A stretch of 8,452 nt of DNA from Actinomycetes bacterium (GCA_021823385.1 JAKAOC010000076.1:1-8452), one strand, 5' to 3'; positions 1 through 7,218 are shown, counted from the stretch's first letter. The notes: a model not told the origin generated them from the sequence alone. Program-made: numbers and translations.

Positions 1-597
1 GACGATCGCTCAGTCGATGAGCTTTTCACGGAGTTGGAGGCCTCTTTCGGCGCTCCCGAGGTGCTGGTGAACAACGCCGGAATGGGCTCCATCACCAGCC
101 CGGAGACCTTCGAACTGGCCATCGCCACATCGCCTGCATCCTGGCGGCACTCGCTGGAGACCAACGTGACCACCGCGTTCCTGATGACACGGCGGGCACT
201 CCCCGCCATGATCGCGCGGCATTGGGGCCGCATTATCAATGTCGCCTCGACGACCGGAGTAGTGCAGGTGAACCCGGGCGAGGTGGGTTACGCGGCGGGA
301 AAGGCGGCCATGGTGGGCCTGACCAAGGCGGTGGCCCTCGAAAACGCTCGCCACGGCATCACTTGTAATGCCGTGGCGCCGGGCTGGATAGCCAGCCTGG
401 CCCAGACGGAGGAGGAGAGGCGGCACGGCCTCGCCTCGCCGATGGGCCGCTCGGGTACCCCCGAGGAGGTCGCCGCTGCTGCCGTCTTCCTGGCCTCTGA
501 ACAGGCGTCTTTCATTACCGGCCACACTCTGGTTGTCGACGGGGGAAACTGCCTGGTGGAGGGGCTGTCGGGCTACGAGCTTTTGGGGGAGGATTGA
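1..597 (+). CDS. Short-chain dehydrogenase/reductase (SDR), 5'-truncated by the window edge
   Basis: The frame is open from base 1 and ends at TGA 595-597, giving 198 visible residues. It has the classical SDR NAD(P)(H)-dependent oxidoreductase signatures: NNAG (bases 70-81), which stabilises the Rossmann sheet; the catalytic Asn in ETNV (codon at 163); Ser in NVAST (codon at 247); and YAAGK with catalytic Tyr (289) and Lys (301). These are followed by the NAVAPGWI segment and the C-terminal TGHTLVVDGG motif typical of classical SDRs. Compared with the family's ~250 residues, about 60 N-terminal residues are missing, including the TGxxxGIG cofactor loop, so NADH or NADPH preference cannot be judged. 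An internal TTG at base 34 is not a credible start because homology-like sequence continues upstream of it. The substrate is unknown; 3-oxoacyl-ACP/CoA reductase-like or alcohol/sugar dehydrogenase roles are both possible. It precedes the GNAT gene by 2 nt, so the two are probably co-transcribed. Confidence 0.93.
   Translation, partial: DDRSVDELFTELEASFGAPEVLVNNAGMGSITSPETFELAIATSPASWRHSLETNVTTAFLMTRRALPAMIARHWGRIINVASTTGVVQVNPGEVGYAAGKAAMVGLTKAVALENARHGITCNAVAPGWIASLAQTEEERRHGLASPMGRSGTPEEVAAAAVFLASEQASFITGHTLVVDGGNCLVEGLSGYELLGED
585..593 (+). promoter_or_regulatory. Ribosome binding site of the GNAT gene, inside the SDR 3' end
   Basis: GGGGGAGGA lies 6 nt before the ATG at 600. This spacing favours ATG 600 over the in-frame TTG at 594, which abuts the site. 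The site is embedded in the last SDR codons, which supports translational coupling of the two genes. Confidence 0.7.
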
Positions 598-599
598 CA

Positions 600-1112
600 A
601 TGGAGCCCAGCCCGAGCGGCGACCTCGTCATCGAAAGGGCAACCCCTGCGGACTACGAGGAGATCGCGCGCATCGTCCTTTCCGCTTACCGGGCGACGGT
701 GGGCGACACCCTGGACAGGGGGTATGCCGAATATCTGGCGCGCGTCGAGGAAAGGGCCGAGGCCGCAACGCTTCTGGTGGGTCGTGCCGCCGGAAAGCTG
801 GTCGGCACCGTCACCTATGTTCCGGACTCATCCTCGCCGATGGCCGAGGAGTTGCGGGACGGGGAGGCCGGCATGCGCATACTGGCCGTGGACACCTCGT
901 GCCAGGGGAGAGGTTACGGCAAGGCTTTGACCCTTGCCTGCGTCGACCTGGCGCGCACAGAAGGAAGGAGCGCTCTCTTTCTGCATACGACCGAGATGAT
1001 GCGCACCGCGCAATCCATGTACGCCTCGCTGGGCTTCCAGCGGGTCCCTGACAGAGATTGGCAAGTCACCCCAGAAATTCTCCTACTCGCATTTCTGATG
1101 ACGCTCTCATAG
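600..1112 (+). CDS. GNAT-family N-acetyltransferase
   Basis: This 170-residue protein is a full-length single GNAT domain that would transfer an acetyl group from acetyl-CoA to an amine of unknown identity. The start IERATPADYEEIARI is the usual beta1-alpha1 opening. The central strand RILAVDTSCQGRGYGKAL holds motif A, with the Q-x-x-G-x-G/A pyrophosphate-binding loop as QGRGYG. The later segment (FLHTTEMMRTAQSMYASLGF) is the motif-B region with the Y-x-x-x-G-F signature common in GNATs. I chose ATG 600 because of the well-spaced GGGGGAGGA; TTG 594 would add two residues and overlap the SDR stop. It probably belongs to the SDR transcript. Nothing in the sequence identifies the acceptor: small-molecule, antibiotic or protein acetylation cannot be told apart, and no link to the acyl-CoA genes downstream is shown. 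Confidence 0.9.
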   Translation: MEPSPSGDLVIERATPADYEEIARIVLSAYRATVGDTLDRGYAEYLARVEERAEAATLLVGRAAGKLVGTVTYVPDSSSPMAEELRDGEAGMRILAVDTSCQGRGYGKALTLACVDLARTEGRSALFLHTTEMMRTAQSMYASLGFQRVPDRDWQVTPEILLLAFLMTLS

Positions 1113-1157
1113 CCCAGCTATCGGAACCTTCGTGGATGCACGGGCCAGGCAATGCCC

Positions 1158-1186
1158 TTCGGCGCCGGAGGCGGCGGGGATAAGAT
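1158..1186 (+). promoter_or_regulatory. Weak candidate promoter for the ligase-carboxylase unit
   Basis: TAAGAT (1181-1186) fits the TANNNT form of a -10 box. A poor -35 match, TTCGGC, lies 17 nt upstream (1158-1163). Such matches arise often by chance, so the main support is the position in the only sizeable gap before the ligase. Confidence 0.18.
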
Positions 1187-1245
1187 CGCAAACACATTGG
1201 TTCTCTCGGCATCCTGCGCGTTCCAGCGCCGGGACCCGGCTCACC

Positions 1246-1251
1246 GGAGGT
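1246..1251 (+). promoter_or_regulatory. Ribosome binding site that decides the ligase start
   Basis: GGAGGT with the ATG at 1255 only 3-4 nt downstream is the only good Shine-Dalgarno in the gap. The spacing is short but usable. It supports start 1255 over the ATG at 1132. Confidence 0.6.
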
Positions 1252-1254
1252 GGC

Positions 1255-2874
1255 ATGGCGCAGCTTCCCAAGCTTGAAGAGCGCACCCTTCTGCGCTCGT
1301 TCGAGCGGGCGCTCGACTTCGCGCCCGACAAGGTCGCACTGGCGGATCGGGATGCCTCCTCCACCTACGCCCAGGCGTTCCAGCGATCGCTGTCGCTCGC
1401 CGGAGGCCTGGCGCGGCTGGGCTGCCGGGAAAACAGCCCGGCGGCGCTGATGCTCGACAACTCCCTCGACTTTGTACATGCCTGGCTGGGAATGGGACTG
1501 ACGGGCGTGGTGGAAGTGCCGGTAAACACGGCCTACAAGGGTGACTTCCTCGCCCACATTCTGCGCGACTCGGGTGTCGAGACCCTGTTGGCGGAGGCTC
1601 ACTACCTCGATCGCGTGAAGGCGATCGCCGGCCAGGTGCCGTCCCTGAAGAACGTCGTGGTACGGGGCTCGCTCGAAGGCGTGAGTGCGGCAGGTCTCCG
1701 GCTGCTGCCATGGGCCGAACTCGAAGACTCGGCCCCGGCCACCCCGGCAAGGCGCGAGCCGGGCGACCTCTTTGCCTACATGTACACCTCCGGGACCACC
1801 GGACTTTCCAAGGGCGTGCTGATACCCGAAGCCCAGGCCTACACCTACGCCTCCCGCGAGGACCAGGACCTTCCCACCCACGAGGACCGTATCCTGGTCG
1901 CCCTGCCCCTCTTCCACCTCGCCGGCCAGTGGTACGGCGTCTACCAATCGATCATCCACCGCGCATCCTGCGTGGTCGAGCCGGGCTTCTCGCCGAGCGC
2001 TTACTGGGAGGTGGTGCGCCGTCAGGGCATCACCGTCACGGTGATGCTGGGAGCGATGGCCGAGATGCTCCAACAGCAGCCCGCAAGCCCCGAAGATCGG
2101 GACAACCCCTTGCGACTCGCCGTCATGGCCCCCCTGGCAAGCGACTTCGCAACCTTCGAGCGGCGCTTCGGCCTGCGAGTCGCCGCAGTCTACGGAATGA
2201 GCGAGATCGGCGCGGTGATGAACGGGCCTCCCGGGACCGTTGTCGGCGGTGAGGCGGGCTTCGCCCGGGACGGGTACGAGCTGCGCCTGGTAGGTCCGGA
2301 CGGCACCGACGTGGGGGAAGGCGAAGTGGGCGAGCTGTGGGTGCGCCCATTGGTGCCGCACACGGTAATGGCGGGATACCACAACCTACCGGAGGCGACC
2401 GCCGCCGCCACGCAAGGGGGGTGGATCCACACGGGCGACGCCTTCCGGCGCGACGCCGAAGGACGATACTTCTTCACCGACCGCATGAAGGACGCCCTTC
2501 GCAGGAGGGGGGAGAACATCTCGAGCTTCGAGGTGGAAAAGGTGGTCAACTCACACCCCTCGGTTCTGGAGAGCGCGGTGGTGGGAGTGCCGTCGGCGCT
2601 GGGAGAGGACGAGATCAAGGCGGTGATCGTGCTGAGGGCCGGGTTCGGGGCCGATCCCGTCGGGATCACCGAGCACCTGATCGAGCGCCTCCCGTACTTC
2701 ATGGTCCCGCGATACATCGCCTTCGTGCCGGCGTTGCCCAAGACGCCGACCCAGAAGGTCCAGAAGAACCTATTGCGCAGCCAAGACACTGCCGATGAGA
2801 TATGGGACCGGGAAGCTGCCGGCATCATCCTCAAGCGAAGCGGGCGAGCGGAAAGGCGAGAAGAGGCGAAGTGA
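1255..2874 (+). CDS. AMP-forming acyl-CoA synthetase (ANL superfamily; CaiC/FadD-like)
   Basis: This 539-residue enzyme is full length for the family. It would activate a carboxylic acid with ATP to an acyl-adenylate and then to acyl-CoA in the cytoplasm. The ATP-binding P-loop TSGTTGLSK is at residues 178-186. The A5 motif appears as YGMSE (313-317), with Ser where Thr is usual. Next come HTGDAFRRDAEGRYFFTDR (core motif A7), then RRRGENISSFEVE (hinge, A8). The C-terminal A10 motif is PKTPTQKVQK, with the expected catalytic Lys at residue 501; the residue before it is Gln where many relatives have Gly. Overall style is closest to crotonobetaine/carnitine-CoA ligase-like and medium/long-chain acyl ligases, but the substrate is not determined. 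The last bases overlap the carboxylase start (GTGA), so its product is most plausibly handed to that carboxylase. I chose ATG 1255 for its Shine-Dalgarno and the match of the N-terminus to ligases. Confidence 0.92.
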   Translation: MAQLPKLEERTLLRSFERALDFAPDKVALADRDASSTYAQAFQRSLSLAGGLARLGCRENSPAALMLDNSLDFVHAWLGMGLTGVVEVPVNTAYKGDFLAHILRDSGVETLLAEAHYLDRVKAIAGQVPSLKNVVVRGSLEGVSAAGLRLLPWAELEDSAPATPARREPGDLFAYMYTSGTTGLSKGVLIPEAQAYTYASREDQDLPTHEDRILVALPLFHLAGQWYGVYQSIIHRASCVVEPGFSPSAYWEVVRRQGITVTVMLGAMAEMLQQQPASPEDRDNPLRLAVMAPLASDFATFERRFGLRVAAVYGMSEIGAVMNGPPGTVVGGEAGFARDGYELRLVGPDGTDVGEGEVGELWVRPLVPHTVMAGYHNLPEATAAATQGGWIHTGDAFRRDAEGRYFFTDRMKDALRRRGENISSFEVEKVVNSHPSVLESAVVGVPSALGEDEIKAVIVLRAGFGADPVGITEHLIERLPYFMVPRYIAFVPALPKTPTQKVQKNLLRSQDTADEIWDREAAGIILKRSGRAERREEAK

Positions 2875-5800
2875 CGATTCCCATCGGCAAGCTGATGATC
2901 GCGAACCGCGGTGAGATCGCGATCCGCATAGCCGCGACCGCCGCGGCCAACAGCGTTCCGACCGCGACCGTCTTCGCCGCCGACGAGCTCGATGCCCCCC
3001 ACGCCAGGGTGGCCGACGAATCCTTCGCGCTCCCCGGCCAGGGGCCGGCGGCCTATCTCGACGTCGAAGCCCTGTTGGCAACCACGGTCAAGGCGGGCTG
3101 CGACGCACTCCACCCCGGTTACGGCTTCCTGAGCGAGAGCGCCGCCCTGGCGCGCGCCTGCGCCGAGGCGGGTATCGCATTCATCGGACCCTCTCCGGAG
3201 ACCCTCGAGCTCTTCGGAGACAAAGCCCGTGCCAGACGCCTGGCCCGCCAGCTCGGCGTGCCGACCATCCCGGGCACCTTCGAAGCTTCCAGCGTCGCCC
3301 AGGCCGAAGCCTTTTTCGACTCCCTCGAGGGAGCCCCGATGGCCATCAAGGCGATTGCCGGCGGAGGGGGACGAGGCATGCGCCTGGTCCGGGACCGCTC
3401 CGCCGTGGCCGAGGCTTTCGAGCGCTGCCGTTCGGAGGCCGCCGCGGCCTTCGGAAATGGAAGTCTCTATGTCGAGGCGGCCATCGAGGGTGCCCGCCAC
3501 ATCGAGGTGCAGGTCGCCGGCGAGGGAACCGGGAGGATCGCCCACATCTGGGAGCGTGACTGCTCCATCCAGCGTCAAAGACAGAAGATCATCGAGATAT
3601 CGCCTGCGCTCGGCATCTCCAACGAGACCCGCCGCGAACTCTTCGAGAGCTCGGTGCGCATGGCGCGGGCGGCCAGCCTGAGCGGACTGGCAACGGTGGA
3701 GTTCCTTGTCAGGGGAGATGAAATCCACTTCCTCGAGGTGAATCCGCGCCTGCAGGTGGAGCACACCGTCACCGAGGAGATCACCGGTTTGGACCTGGTC
3801 GAGATTCAGCTGCGTCTTGCGACCGGATCCACACTTGCCGAGCTCGGGCTCCGCGCCAACCAGATGCCCACTCCCCGCGGCGTCGCCATCGAGGCACGCG
3901 TCAATGCCGAAGTGATGCTCGATGACGGAACCGTGGTGCCGTCCTCCGGGACCATCGCCAGGTTCGAGCCCCCCACCGGGCGCGGCATCCGTGTGGACAC
4001 CTACGCCCACGCCGGCGTCAGCCCCTCGCCGTCCTTCGACTCGCTGCTCGCCAAAGTGATCGTCTTCGACTCCTCCGGTCAGGTCGACCGCGCCGCCTCA
4101 CGGCTCTCCCGCGCGCTCGAGGCATTCGAGATAGAGGGCCTACAGACCAACCTCGGGCTGCTGCGGGCGATCCTCGCCGAAGACGTCCTCGGCCGGGCTT
4201 CGACGGGCTTCGTCGACGAACGCGCTCCCATTCTCGCCGCCACCGCCCGCGCACTGCAGCCGGCGGCCTCGCCGGCCGCCTTCTTGGCCACGGGCACCGA
4301 CGAGCGGCCGGCCACGGCCACAGAGCATCATCCGGCTGCCCGCTCCGAAAATCCCCTTATCGAGCTTCCGGTCGACCTGCCCCCCGGCGCGGTTCCCGTA
4401 CTCTCCGCGATGCGCGGCGTGGTGGTCGAGTTGTCCACCGCGGAGGGAGACGTGCTGTCTGCGGGAGAGGCCGTCGTCGTGATCGAGGCGATGAAGATGC
4501 AGCACCCCATAGGCTCGCCGGTTGGCGGCGCCGTGCACCGGATGGTTGCCGAGATCGGCACGCAGGTTGTCGAGGGTTCGGTGCTGGCCTATGTCATCGA
4601 AGACGCCCAAGCGGGCCTCGAAGAATCCCAAACCGCTGCCGTGGACCTTGACCACATCCGACCCGACCTGGCCGAAGTCGTCTCCCGCCACCAGGCGACC
4701 CTGGATGCGGGACGGCACGACGCCATCGAGCGCCGCCATCGCACCGGCCGGCGAAGCGCTCGGGAGAACATAGAGGATCTCGTGGATCCCGGCAGCTTCG
4801 TCGAATACGGCGGGCTGGCGGTCGCCGCGCAACGGCGGAGGCGATCCGTGGAGGACCTGATCGCCAACACGCCTGCCGACGGCCTGGTCGCCGGGACCGC
4901 CACAGTTGAGGGCATGCCCTGCGTGGTCATGAGCTACGACTACACCGTGCTGGCGGGAACCCAGGGCATGCAGAATCACCGCAAGAAGGACCGCATGTTC
5001 GAGCTCGCTCTCAAGCGGCGCCTTCCGGTGGTCATCTTCGCCGAAGGCGGTGGAGGCAGGCCGGGCGACACCGACACCTCGTCCATCGCCGCCCTCGACG
5101 TCTCGTCCTTCAGGCTTCTGGCCGAGCTTTCCGGCAAGGTGCCCACCGTCGCGGTGGTCTCCGGATACTGCTTCGCCGGGAACGCCGCGCTGGCCGGAAC
5201 CTGCGACCTGATAATCGCCACCAAGGAGGCCAGCCTCGGCATGGGGGGCCCGGCCATGATCGAGGGGGGCGGCCTGGGAAACGTGGCGCCGGGAGACGTT
5301 GGGCCGATGTCGGTGCAGGCCGCGAACGGTGTGGTGGACGTGTTGGTGGAGGATGACGCCGCGGCGGTCGATGCGGTGCGCCGCTACCTCGCCTTCTTCT
5401 CCTCCGGATCGGATGCGACAGCCGCCGACCAGCGAGCGCTGCGTGCGATGGTCCCGGAGAACCGAATGCGGGCGTACGACGTCAGGCCAATCGTCGAAAC
5501 GCTTTGTGACCAGGGGAGCATCCTGGAACTCCGGCCCGGCTTCGGCGTCGGCATCATCACAGCCCTGGCCCGGGTCGGCGGGCGGGCGGTCGGGGTGATG
5601 GCCAACAACCCGCTGCACCTCGGTGGCGCGATCGATGCCCCAGCCGCCGACAAGGCGGCCCGGTTCGTCCAGCTCTGCAACGTGCACGGATTGCCGCTGG
5701 TCTCCCTGGTCGACACGCCCGGGTTCATGGTGGGGCCGGAGTCGGAGAAGACCGCCACCGTCAGGCACTTTTCCCGCATGTTCCTGGCGGGTGCGCACGC

Positions 5801-6182
5801 CCGGGTGCCCATGATCGCAGTGGTCCTGCGCAAGGCGTACGGGCTCGGTGCAATGGCCATGACCGGGGGCAGCACCAAGGCGCCGGTCGTTGCGGTCTCA
5901 TGGCCGACCGGCGAGTTCGGGGGCATGGGCCTCGAGGGCGCGGTCCGCCTCGGCTATCGCCGCGAGCTGGATCGAATCGCCGACCCGGCCGAGCGTGAAT
6001 CGCGCTACCTGGAGCTCGTGGCCCAGATGTACGAGCGCGGCAAGGCGCTCTCAATCGCCTCCGTCTTCGAGATCGACGACGTCATCGATCCGGCCGAGAC
6101 GCGCCGGATCATCACCCTTTCCTTGGATGCAGCCCAAGGCGTGCGGCCCGGCCCCGACGAGGGGTACCTGGACGCCTGGTAG
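2871..6182 (+). CDS. Single-chain biotin-dependent acyl-CoA carboxylase (biotin carboxylase-BCCP-carboxyltransferase), LCC-like
   Basis: One 1103-residue chain carries every activity of an acyl-CoA carboxylase: ATP- and bicarbonate-dependent carboxylation of biotin, then transfer to the alpha carbon of an acyl-CoA. Residues ~7-452 are biotin carboxylase: KLMIANRGEIAIRI start, ATP-grasp GGGGRGM (164-170), ERDCSIQRQRQK ending at Lys239, EVNPRLQVEH with Glu289, Asn291, Arg293 and Glu297, and Arg343. These line up with E. coli AccC active-site residues at a shift of one to five. Residues ~453-505 are an Ala/Pro-rich linker. Residues ~506-582 are biotin carrier, with EAMKM and the biotinylated Lys at 542. 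Residues ~590-1103 are carboxyltransferase, with the Gly-rich segment near 725, GYCFAGNAALAG, and RKAYGLGAMAMTG around Tyr990. Length and order fit the long-chain acyl-CoA carboxylase described from Mycobacterium avium (~120 kDa, homohexamer). GTG 2871 overlaps the ligase stop; ATG 2895 is a possible alternative but would cut the first beta strand. Chain-length preference is unknown. Confidence 0.93.
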   Translation: MTIPIGKLMIANRGEIAIRIAATAAANSVPTATVFAADELDAPHARVADESFALPGQGPAAYLDVEALLATTVKAGCDALHPGYGFLSESAALARACAEAGIAFIGPSPETLELFGDKARARRLARQLGVPTIPGTFEASSVAQAEAFFDSLEGAPMAIKAIAGGGGRGMRLVRDRSAVAEAFERCRSEAAAAFGNGSLYVEAAIEGARHIEVQVAGEGTGRIAHIWERDCSIQRQRQKIIEISPALGISNETRRELFESSVRMARAASLSGLATVEFLVRGDEIHFLEVNPRLQVEHTVTEEITGLDLVEIQLRLATGSTLAELGLRANQMPTPRGVAIEARVNAEVMLDDGTVVPSSGTIARFEPPTGRGIRVDTYAHAGVSPSPSFDSLLAKVIVFDSSGQVDRAASRLSRALEAFEIEGLQTNLGLLRAILAEDVLGRASTGFVDERAPILAATARALQPAASPAAFLATGTDERPATATEHHPAARSENPLIELPVDLPPGAVPVLSAMRGVVVELSTAEGDVLSAGEAVVVIEAMKMQHPIGSPVGGAVHRMVAEIGTQVVEGSVLAYVIEDAQAGLEESQTAAVDLDHIRPDLAEVVSRHQATLDAGRHDAIERRHRTGRRSARENIEDLVDPGSFVEYGGLAVAAQRRRRSVEDLIANTPADGLVAGTATVEGMPCVVMSYDYTVLAGTQGMQNHRKKDRMFELALKRRLPVVIFAEGGGGRPGDTDTSSIAALDVSSFRLLAELSGKVPTVAVVSGYCFAGNAALAGTCDLIIATKEASLGMGGPAMIEGGGLGNVAPGDVGPMSVQAANGVVDVLVEDDAAAVDAVRRYLAFFSSGSDATAADQRALRAMVPENRMRAYDVRPIVETLCDQGSILELRPGFGVGIITALARVGGRAVGVMANNPLHLGGAIDAPAADKAARFVQLCNVHGLPLVSLVDTPGFMVGPESEKTATVRHFSRMFLAGAHARVPMIAVVLRKAYGLGAMAMTGGSTKAPVVAVSWPTGEFGGMGLEGAVRLGYRRELDRIADPAERESRYLELVAQMYERGKALSIASVFEIDDVIDPAETRRIITLSLDAAQGVRPGPDEGYLDAW

Positions 6183-6183
6183 C

Positions 6184-6205
6184 GGTCCGGCCTCTAGGCC
6201 GGGTC
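6184..6205. terminator. Candidate bidirectional terminator hairpin between convergent genes
   Basis: CCGGCC (6187-6192), loop TCTA, GGCCGG (6197-6202) form a perfect 6-bp GC stem. In plus-strand RNA it extends by two G-U pairs and one G-C pair to 9 bp (6184-6205). It starts directly after the carboxylase stop and contains the stop codon of the minus-strand membrane gene. No T-tract follows on either strand, so it is not a classical intrinsic terminator, although high-G+C bacteria often lack that tract. Confidence 0.45.
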
Positions 6206-6619
6206 CTGGTATCGCGCCACCGAGAATGCGATCAGGAGCGCGATGTCCAGGCAGAACACCGCCACCAACGTCGTGAAGATGGCCAGCGCCTTGCCGGGCG
6301 TGTGGTCGTAGATGAAGACGAACTCCAGCATTCCCGCGATCACCAGCTCCACCAGCAGCTGGCGGACCGCCACCATGCGGAAGACGCCCCACGCAAAGGG
6401 ACCGACTCGGGAAAGCATCGAGGCGGCGCCCAGAAAGAGCACCCAGGCCAGGGCGGCAAAGACAATCGGCACCGCCGTGTCGCTCATCTTGGGTATCTGA
6501 GCGGCCAGCACCACGGCCGAGAGCACGATCGACGCAAGTGCGACCTGGCAGACGACGCCTATCGGCGGCCGCTTGGCGCTGTAAGGCGAGAAGGCCTCCG
6601 TCGGAACGGCCGCTCTCAT
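6194..6619 (-). CDS. Small four-helix membrane protein, unrecognised family
   Basis: The gene encodes 141 residues, starting at ATG 6619-6617 and ending at TAG 6196-6194. After a short polar N-terminus (~18 residues) there are four hydrophobic stretches at about residues 20-41, 48-69, 82-104 and 109-133, so it is very probably an inner-membrane protein. The third stretch carries charged residues (Arg86, Glu91, Glu99) followed by Asp105 and His106 in the loop, which could be functional in a transporter or redox role, but I do not recognise a family. Its start overlaps the stop of the upstream membrane gene in ATGA, indicating translational coupling and perhaps a complex of the two products. 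The open frame extends upstream to 7078, but that extension lies wholly over the neighbour's coding region and is a shadow; only the part from residue MRAAVP onward is credible. The gene converges on the carboxylase with an 11-bp gap. Confidence 0.8.
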   Translation of the reverse strand: MRAAVPTEAFSPYSAKRPPIGVVCQVALASIVLSAVVLAAQIPKMSDTAVPIVFAALAWVLFLGAASMLSRVGPFAWGVFRMVAVRQLLVELVIAGMLEFVFIYDHTPGKALAIFTTLVAVFCLDIALLIAFSVARYQDPA

Positions 6620-7218
6620 GCCGACGCCAGCTTTGTCATGATTACCAGGGTCGCCACCTGCATGGCGCCGGTGATTCCCGCCGTGTAGATGAAGCGCTTC
6701 ATCAGCCGGCCGACAAGCTCTCCGTTGGGCTGCGGCTTGCGCAACTCGAACAATACCGCCAAGTTTGCCGGCTCCAGCACGCCGATGGCGACCACCGCCA
6801 GCACTCCCACCACGACGAAGGAGGCAACCACCCAGCCATGTTCCGGCCACGAGGAGAGGATGAATCCTTGCTGCCTGGCGAGCTGGAAGCCGGCCGCGAG
6901 AGTGGCGACCACCAGCGCGGGCATTATGACCACCATCTTCGGCATGAACCGGGTCGTGAACTCCATTCTGGCCGGGATGGACATCTTGCCGATGATCGGC
7001 CCAACCACGAAGCCGACGAAGAGGTCGATTCCGGTCCAGAGGCCGCCGGACACGACGTGGAAGAAGTCCACGGCCCAATGCGTGTTACTTATCAAGGCCA
7101 CCACCAGCGCCACCACGTAGGCCCCGGCGACCACGAGGCCGGGAATGGGCACGATGGCGAAGCTGTGCGGTTGGGGTGTGGCCGCGGACCTGTCTTCCGC
7201 AAGCACTTCACTCGACAT
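6616..7218 (-). CDS. Five-helix membrane protein, CopD/DUF2269-like
   Basis: This 200-residue protein has a polar N-terminus of about 22 residues and five predicted membrane segments, near residues 23-43, 52-77, 93-114, 127-150 and 173-195. The second contains H-x3-GG-x-W-x-G-x-D (His54, Trp61, Gly63, Asp65) followed by FVVGPII. This resembles the histidine-tryptophan-glycine pattern in the CopD, DUF2269 and HemJ-like membrane superfamily, some of which bind copper or haem. The following RMEFTTRFMPKM segment also fits that group. The assignment is by eye and tentative; no copper or haem function is proven. I chose ATG 7218-7216 because AGGAGG lies 10 nt upstream on the minus strand and because the residues further upstream look non-protein-like. 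The gene is divergent from proline dehydrogenase and overlaps the second membrane gene by 4 nt (ATGA), forming a two-gene unit. Confidence 0.82.
   Translation of the reverse strand: MSSEVLAEDRSAATPQPHSFAIVPIPGLVVAGAYVVALVVALISNTHWAVDFFHVVSGGLWTGIDLFVGFVVGPIIGKMSIPARMEFTTRFMPKMVVIMPALVVATLAAGFQLARQQGFILSSWPEHGWVVASFVVVGVLAVVAIGVLEPANLAVLFELRKPQPNGELVGRLMKRFIYTAGITGAMQVATLVIMTKLASA

Larger units (their letters stand above)
1113..1254 (+). other. Intergenic gap before the acyl-CoA synthetase
   Basis: This 142-bp stretch separates the GNAT stop from the ligase start. The ligase frame is open through it back to an ATG at 1132, but that ATG has no Shine-Dalgarno and the encoded residues (rich in Arg, Ala, Ser and Pro) do not resemble a ligase N-terminus, so I treat it as non-coding. 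It contains a weak candidate promoter and a small GCCGG-GAC-CCGGC hairpin (1228-1240) just before the ribosome binding site. I see no clear terminator for the GNAT gene, so read-through from the SDR-GNAT unit is possible. Confidence 0.55.

Noticed and set aside
1228..1240. GCCGG-GAC-CCGGC hairpin before the ligase ribosome binding site
   Set aside because: With a 5-bp stem and a 3-nt loop it is too short to claim as a regulator or terminator in DNA this G+C-rich.
1132..1254. N-terminal extension of the acyl-CoA synthetase to ATG 1132
   Set aside because: It has no Shine-Dalgarno, and its 41 residues do not look like a ligase N-terminus. ATG 1255 has GGAGGT just upstream.
1066..2382. 438-codon open frame on the minus strand, antisense to the ligase
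   Set aside because: The translation is rich in His, Arg and Gly without recognisable motifs. The plus strand here encodes a clear acyl-CoA synthetase. Long antisense frames are expected in high-G+C coding DNA.
2190..4010. 606-codon minus-strand open frame
   Set aside because: It runs antisense across the ligase-carboxylase junction, has no motif and no convincing ribosome binding site, and mirrors the codon bias of the plus-strand genes.
4262..4280. 7-bp GC hairpin (GGCGGCC, 5-nt loop, GGCCGCC)
   Set aside because: It sits in the Ala/Pro-rich linker codons of the carboxylase, where such palindromes arise from composition alone.
4140..5798. 552-codon minus-strand open frame within the carboxylase
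   Set aside because: It is a shadow of the carboxylase reading frame. The composition (Gly, His, Arg, Asp) is typical of antisense translation.
6620..7078. Upstream extension of the four-helix membrane gene into a 294-residue product
   Set aside because: The extension lies entirely inside the other membrane gene in another frame. Its sequence is Arg/Gly/His-rich and lacks membrane segments. The ATGA overlap at 6616-6619 gives a natural start.
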